This document shows, in pieces, positions 5,772-6,230 of a stretch of 6,230 nt of DNA (its first letter is position 1; each line of letters opens with the position of its first letter). A model generated the notes under the pieces. The model was not told the origin of the DNA and did no database searches. It saw nothing but the letters and a program-made list of their open reading frames with translations. The translations under genes and the position numbers were made by a program. Where the stretch lies: assembly GCA_964426655.1 (NCBI GenBank), contig CAYRQT010000072.1:1-6230 (forward strand), written 5' to 3'. The DNA comes from RGIG8306 sp964426655. GTDB lineage: Bacteria > Bacillota > Clostridia > Lachnospirales > Lachnospiraceae.

Positions 5772-6197
5772 GTGTATAAAATGCCTCAAACAGATGCAAG
5801 TCAGTTTGAAAAGCTGGTAGAGGCTATTCCGTATCATTACATCACACTTTCAGATGAAATTGTTGCCATGGCCAATGAGAGGTTAAAAAAGAAACTAAAT
5901 AAAAATATTTATATTACATTGGCAGATCATTTAAGCTATGCAGTGGAACGGAAAAAACAGGGGCATGACTTCAAAAATGCCTTGCTATGGGAGATTAAAA
6001 AGTTTTATCGGCAGGAATACCTGGTGGGAGTGGAAGCCCTGTCTCTGGTTGAAAATAAACTGCAGGTGCAGCTTTCTGAAGATGAAGCAGGATTTATCGC
6101 TCTGCATATTGTGAATGCCGAAATGGACGGTGATCTGAGTTACTCCATGAAGATCCCTGAAATGATACAGGATATATTAAACCTGAATTATTCATGA
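5772..6197 (+). CDS. PRD1 domain fragment of the antiterminator
   Basis: This open frame encodes 141 residues that match PTS regulation domain 1 of LicT-type proteins. Recognisable blocks are IYITLADHLSYAVER (histidine corresponding to LicT H100), KNALLWEIKKFYRQE and LSEDEAGFIALHIVNAE (histidine corresponding to LicT H159). These histidines are the phosphorylation sites through which PTS components control the family. The ATG at 5772 is internal to the domain and lacks a ribosome site, so it is probably not a real start; the frame is open further upstream and similarity extends back to the A8 tract. The frame ends at ILNLNYS, where intact proteins continue (ILxLVxY) through a linker into PRD2. 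Confidence 0.8.
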   Translation: MYKMPQTDASQFEKLVEAIPYHYITLSDEIVAMANERLKKKLNKNIYITLADHLSYAVERKKQGHDFKNALLWEIKKFYRQEYLVGVEALSLVENKLQVQLSEDEAGFIALHIVNAEMDGDLSYSMKIPEMIQDILNLNYS

Positions 6198-6230
6198 GGG
6201 TAAAAAATCATAGATTTATCCATGGAATTA
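6198..6230 (+). other. Possible decayed start of PRD2
   Basis: In the frame beginning at 6194, a different frame from PRD1, the translation includes NHRFIHGI (6206-6229). This faintly resembles the RF(I/V)THLKFF motif that opens PRD2 in BglG-family proteins, but too few bases separate it from the end of PRD1 and one residue is missing. It may be a remnant left after a deletion. The match is short and the window ends here; a new gene starting at ATG 6194 is an alternative, though no convincing ribosome site precedes it. Confidence 0.25.

Larger units (their letters stand above)
5635..6197 (+). pseudogene. Frameshifted LicT/BglG-family transcription antiterminator
   Basis: The intact ancestor would be an RNA-binding antiterminator controlled by PTS phosphorylation, about 275-280 residues, with a CAT domain and two PRDs. 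Here the CAT domain (from ATG 5635, with an AAGGG-type ribosome site about six bases upstream) runs in one frame to the A8 tract at 5728-5735, then hits a stop at 5761. Adding one A, or a -1 shift, restores continuity: FKKKQDDLLDPALIEKVYKM. This joins the CAT domain to a good PRD1 in the next frame and gives about 187 residues ending at 6197. PRD2 is absent. The conserved PRD1 histidines survive (H99 and H158 in the joined numbering). I call it a pseudogene because of the frameshift plus the missing PRD2. Alternatives are a base error in the A tract or programmed -1 frameshifting. Confidence 0.75.

Noticed and set aside
5422..5837. Minus-strand open frames of 120-125 codons opposite the antiterminator leader
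   Set aside because: They are antisense to the RAT, terminator and CAT domain, lack ribosome sites and have low-complexity, atypical composition.

Overview
The window looks like chromosomal DNA from a Gram-positive, probably anaerobic gut-type Firmicute, most likely in or near the Lachnospiraceae. This is inferred from low-to-moderate GC, strong AGGAGG-type ribosome binding sites, a lipoprotein with a Ser/Thr/Glu-rich linker, a CUT1 sugar transporter without its own ATPase, and a LicT/BglG-type antiterminator. I cannot name a species.

Layout: (1) 1-149 is a regulatory region with a candidate promoter and a near-perfect 22-bp palindrome. (2) 150-3505 is a plus-strand transport operon: a sugar-binding lipoprotein, then two membrane permeases of the MalF and MalG types. 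An intercistronic hairpin separates the binding protein from the permeases, and a strong intrinsic terminator closes the operon at 3540-3570. (3) 5267-3591 on the minus strand encodes a cytoplasmic GH13 alpha-glucosidase, convergent with the transport operon. It has its own promoter with a palindrome in the spacer. (4) 5281-5634 is a second regulatory region between divergent genes. It carries the glucosidase promoter on one strand and, on the other, a promoter-like sequence followed by a ribonucleic antiterminator (RAT) hairpin overlapping an intrinsic terminator. (5) 5635-6230 holds a LicT/BglG-family antiterminator gene that appears broken: the RNA-binding domain and first PRD are in different frames, separated at a run of eight A's, and the second PRD is missing or decayed.

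Together the first two units form an uptake-and-hydrolysis module for a short alpha-glucoside (maltose/isomaltose-like oligosaccharides or similar). The lipoprotein captures the sugar, the permease pair imports it with an ATPase encoded elsewhere, and the glucosidase releases glucose inside the cell. The antiterminator locus belongs to a different logic, PTS-controlled antitermination, and probably once headed a PTS/glycosidase operon beyond the right edge.

The transporter and glucosidase are ordinary. The item most worth attention is the well-preserved RAT/terminator switch in front of a frameshifted antiterminator, with the frameshift at a classic A_AAA_AAC slippery sequence. Decay, sequencing error and recoding all remain possible. 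I see no RNA genes, CRISPR arrays, insertion sequences or defence system.
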